Origin: a virus
Length of the DNA: 35,724 nucleotides
Strand: one strand, 5' to 3'
IMG/VR virus record: IMGVR_UViG_3300009180_000113
Location: 1 to 35,724 of that record
In this document: in pieces, positions 33,404 to 35,724 of the stretch
Position numbering within the stretch: the stretch's first letter is position 1
Layout of the letters: every line of letters begins with the position of its first letter
Position numbers and translations under genes: made by a program
Notes under the pieces: generated by a model
What the model was told of the DNA's origin: nothing
The model's database searches: none
The model's input: only the letters and a program-made list of their open reading frames with translations

Positions 33404-34492
33404 ATGGCTAAAACAAAATTAACAGAATCTGTATCTAAGGCAGTAAAGGGAAACTTTGACTTAGAATCATTTAAAAAATCAAAGTATTTAAGTAACACAT
33501 CTGTTACTTTTAAAGAACAAAAATGGATTCCGCTTAGTACAGCATTTCAAGATGTTTTGTCTTTGCCTGGTATTCCCATGGGACATATCACTGTTCTTCG
33601 AGGCCATTCAGACACAGGAAAAACAACAGCAATGATTGAAGCTGCTGTGTCTGCTCAAAAGATGGGCATTTTACCAGTATTCATTATTACAGAAATGAAA
33701 TGGAACTGGGATCATGCTCGTCAAATGGGCTTTCAAATGGAAGAAGTAGTAGATCAAGACACTGGAGAAGTTATTGATTACCGTGGTGATTTTGTTTACA
33801 TCGACAGAGGAGCATTGACTACTATTGAAGATGTAGCTAGTTTTATTGCTGATATGTTAGATGAACAAGCTAAAGGAAGACTACCAGTAGATTTATTATT
33901 CTTATGGGACTCAGTAGGTAGTATTCCATGTAGAATGTCAGTTGAAAAAAATTCAAATAATCCACAATGGAACGCTGGAGCAATTTCACAACAATTTGGA
34001 AACTTTATTAATCAAAAGATTGTATTGTCTCGTAAAGCTAATTTACCTTACACTAATACATTTGTAGTAGTAAATAAAGTTTGGGTTAGCCCAGCTGAAA
34101 CACCAATGTCTCAACCTAAAATGAGAAATAAAGGAGGAGATACTATGTTTTTTGATGCTAGTTTAGTAGTTACATTTGGTAATATTACTAATAGTGGAAC
34201 AACAAAAATTAAAGCAACTAAAAACGGTAAAGATGTTGAGTTTGCTAAACGTACTCGTATTATGTGTGATAAAAATCACGTAACAGGAGTTACAACTAGA
34301 GGAACAGTTACAGTAACAGTACATGGTTTTATTAATGATGATCCAAAAGCAGTAGAAAAATACAAGAAAGATCACAAAGATGAATGGTTAAATGTATTAG
34401 GATCAGGTGATTTCATTGTAGTAGAAGACACATCAGATTGGAATGAATCAAACAATAACATTCCTATGATTGGAGAAGACGAAAATGGATAA
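33404..34492 (+). CDS. uvsX: RecA-like recombinase (UvsX)
   Basis: A 362-aa RecA-fold strand-exchange ATPase. Walker A is GHSDTGKT at residues 67-74; the likely catalytic Glu is E97 in ITEMKWNWDHARQMGF; Walker B is LLFLWD at 164-169, followed by SVGSIPC; the loop region RNKGGDTMFFDAS (241-253) corresponds to the GGGTG-like loop of UvsX. T4 UvsX has 391 residues, so the length agrees. It works with the gp32-like SSB, encoded 7 bases upstream, in recombination-dependent replication and repair. Its end overlaps the next gene by 8 bases. A second Walker motif is absent, which argues against a DnaB-type helicase. Confidence 0.88.
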   Translation: MAKTKLTESVSKAVKGNFDLESFKKSKYLSNTSVTFKEQKWIPLSTAFQDVLSLPGIPMGHITVLRGHSDTGKTTAMIEAAVSAQKMGILPVFIITEMKWNWDHARQMGFQMEEVVDQDTGEVIDYRGDFVYIDRGALTTIEDVASFIADMLDEQAKGRLPVDLLFLWDSVGSIPCRMSVEKNSNNPQWNAGAISQQFGNFINQKIVLSRKANLPYTNTFVVVNKVWVSPAETPMSQPKMRNKGGDTMFFDASLVVTFGNITNSGTTKIKATKNGKDVEFAKRTRIMCDKNHVTGVTTRGTVTVTVHGFINDDPKAVEKYKKDHKDEWLNVLGSGDFIVVEDTSDWNESNNNIPMIGEDENG

Positions 34493-35513
34493 TGAATTTC
34501 AATCAATTATTGATAAACTTTCAAAAGCAAGACAGGCTAATCAGCCTGTTTTGCAACCGAAAGTATTGATAGTTGACGCAATGAATACTTTTCTACGGAG
34601 TTTTGCAATTATAAACCACATAAATCCCAAAGGAAATCACATTGGAGGACTCACAGGATTTTTAAAATCACTTGGATTTGCAATTAAACATATTAACCCG
34701 ACAAGGGTTATTATTGTCTTTGAGGGGACTGGTTCAACTCAAAATAAGAAAAACTTATATCCTGATTATAAAGGTAATCGTAAATTAAAACGGATTACTA
34801 ATTTTGATGGATTTAGTAATCAAGCAGAAGAATCAGAATCAATAGAAAATCAACTGTTGAGACTCGTTGAGTATTTACAATGTCTTCCACTAGACATAAC
34901 TTCCATCGATAGAACAGAGGCTGACGATACTATGGCGTACCTTGCAACGAAATTAGCAGATAAAAATGATGTGGTGATTATGTCTTCAGATCAAGACTTT
35001 CTTCAATTAGTAAATGACAAAATTACAGTTTATAGTCCAACTAAGAAAAAATTCTACAATCCAGAACGTATAAAAGTAGAATATGGATTACCTCCTCAAA
35101 ATTATTTACAAATGAAAATTTTATTGGGAGACAGTTCAGACAACGTTCCTGGTGTGCCTAAATTAGGACCTAAAAAATTAATTAAAAACTTTCCAGAATT
35201 AGTTGAAGAAGAAATAGTTACATTAAGTGAAATTTTAACTAAATCAGCTAAAGAAAACACAGGAATGTATTGTGCTGTTAATAATTTTAAACATCAACTA
35301 TTAATTAATGAACAATTAATGGATTTACATAATCCAAATTTATCATCAATGATGAAAGTAGAAGCAGATGATGTTATTGAACAACCTAAATCTACAATGG
35401 ACAAGTCTAAATTTTTAAGTATGTACCAAAGTGATTTATTAGGTAATGCTATTCCTAATGTAGAAAATTGGTTAATTAATGTTTTTACAAATTTATTGGC
35501 CTCTAAAAAATAA
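34485..35513 (+). CDS. FEN/RNase H-type 5'-3' nuclease
   Basis: A 342-aa protein from the ATG at 34485 (MDNEFQSIID). The frame opens at a TTG at 34470, but the ATG is preferred; it overlaps the uvsX stop by 8 bases. The metal-binding acids of the FEN/5'-exonuclease family are in place: D31 in LIVDAMNTFLRSF, E145-D147-D148 in RTEADDTMAYL, D169 and D171 in IMSSDQDFLQL, D216 and D219 in LLGDSSDNVPG, followed by the helix-hairpin GVPKLGPKKLI (223-233). Such enzymes remove RNA primers or flaps from Okazaki fragments. T4 rnh (305 aa) is the counterpart. An arch-region YKGNRKLKR (95-103) contributes positive charge. Confidence 0.88.
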   Translation: MDNEFQSIIDKLSKARQANQPVLQPKVLIVDAMNTFLRSFAIINHINPKGNHIGGLTGFLKSLGFAIKHINPTRVIIVFEGTGSTQNKKNLYPDYKGNRKLKRITNFDGFSNQAEESESIENQLLRLVEYLQCLPLDITSIDRTEADDTMAYLATKLADKNDVVIMSSDQDFLQLVNDKITVYSPTKKKFYNPERIKVEYGLPPQNYLQMKILLGDSSDNVPGVPKLGPKKLIKNFPELVEEEIVTLSEILTKSAKENTGMYCAVNNFKHQLLINEQLMDLHNPNLSSMMKVEADDVIEQPKSTMDKSKFLSMYQSDLLGNAIPNVENWLINVFTNLLASKK

Positions 35514-35524
35514 AGTGTTATATT
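35496..35524 (+). promoter_or_regulatory. Bacteroidota-type promoter for GIY-YIG gene
   Basis: TTGG at 35496-35499, inside the end of the nuclease gene, and TATATT at 35519-35524, with the same 20-base spacing as at 30725 and 32486. The ATG at 35532 lies only 7 bases beyond, so the mRNA would be almost leaderless. Confidence 0.6.
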
Positions 35525-35531
35525 ATATAAG

Positions 35532-35724
35532 ATGAAAGTTTACATTTATTTTCTTCATAAAGATGATAATATCCCATTTTATGTTGGTAAAACAATCAAT
35601 CCATCAGAAAGATTGTTAGAACATAAAAGTAAAAAATATTTACATTCTATATTAGAAATAATAGATGAAGTTAATGAAGAAGATTATATTTTTTGGGAAA
35701 GTCATTATATTAGTTTATTTAAAA
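35532..35724 (+). CDS. GIY-YIG nuclease-like protein, 3' end outside window
   Basis: A partial gene of 64 codons. The translation begins MKVYIYFLHKDDNIPFYVGK (residues 1-20), which contains the paired motifs YIY and YVG of the GIY-YIG fold, then T-INPSERLLEHK with the conserved Arg (R27), and later IFWESHYISLF with the candidate catalytic Glu. These point to a GIY-YIG endonuclease; in T4-like phages such genes are often free-standing homing endonucleases (Seg type), though repair nucleases also use the fold. It has its own promoter. The C-terminal DNA-binding part, if any, lies outside the window, so the type cannot be decided. Confidence 0.75.
   Translation, partial: MKVYIYFLHKDDNIPFYVGKTINPSERLLEHKSKKYLHSILEIIDEVNEEDYIFWESHYISLFK

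Noticed and set aside
34470-34484. TTG start adding five residues to the FEN-type nuclease
   Set aside because: The ATG at 34485 gives a normal N-terminus and a compact 8-base overlap with uvsX.
1-35724. Stop-codon reassignment
   Set aside because: TAA, TAG and TGA all end recognisable genes (for example TAG at 18856 and TGA after the tube gene), and none occurs inside one.
1-35724. tRNA genes or integrase/attachment sites
   Set aside because: None recognised by eye in the short gaps; a covariance-model search would be needed to exclude tRNAs fully.

Overview
The window looks like part of the genome of a T4-related, contractile-tailed bacteriophage. All genes lie on the + strand and are packed tightly; no intergenic gap exceeds about 110 bases. 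The sequence is very AT-rich. All three standard stop codons are used, so I see no recoding. Start codons almost never have a Shine-Dalgarno sequence and instead follow A/T-rich leaders. Three promoters in the replication region share the form TTGG-N19-TATATT, which resembles the -33/-7 promoters of Bacteroidota. The host is therefore probably a bacterium of that phylum. This is an inference from signals, not from a database match.

Region 1 (26-14545) is an adhesin and tail-fibre operon. It holds three very long fibre-like proteins with repeats of the ASYALTASYALN and TGSFTGSF type (1206, 669 and 860 aa), a 422-aa relative, three consecutive LamG-like (concanavalin-fold) proteins and four small proteins of unknown role. 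The large genes share near-identical DNA blocks, so they appear to be built from exchangeable cassettes. A rho-independent terminator at 14567-14600 ends this region. Region 2 (about 14601-15700) is a small cassette with a fourth LamG protein and a 90-aa protein, closed by a second terminator.

Region 3 (15700-18067) carries the tail sheath and tail tube genes followed by a third terminator. Region 4 (18076-30745) carries a gp26-like baseplate/chaperone protein and a short partner ORF, then the tape measure, a tube-initiator-like protein, a LysM-like gp53-type wedge protein, a very large hub-like protein, two unknown proteins and an 843-aa protein with an internal hydrophobic segment, then a fourth terminator. 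Ten junctions in the structural half carry the same box, ATATTTAT(T/C/A)A/T, just before a start codon. It is probably a late-gene control signal, but its spacing is hard to reconcile with an ordinary -10 element.

Region 5 (30746-35724) is a replication and recombination module: a compact, divergent DNA polymerase with family A layout but family-B-flavoured catalytic motifs, a small unknown protein, a gp32-like single-strand binding protein, a UvsX-like recombinase, a FEN/RNase H-type 5' nuclease, and the start of a GIY-YIG nuclease cut by the window edge. The most interesting items are the polymerase, the two promoter/leader classes that separate replication from structural genes, and the cassette structure of the adhesins.
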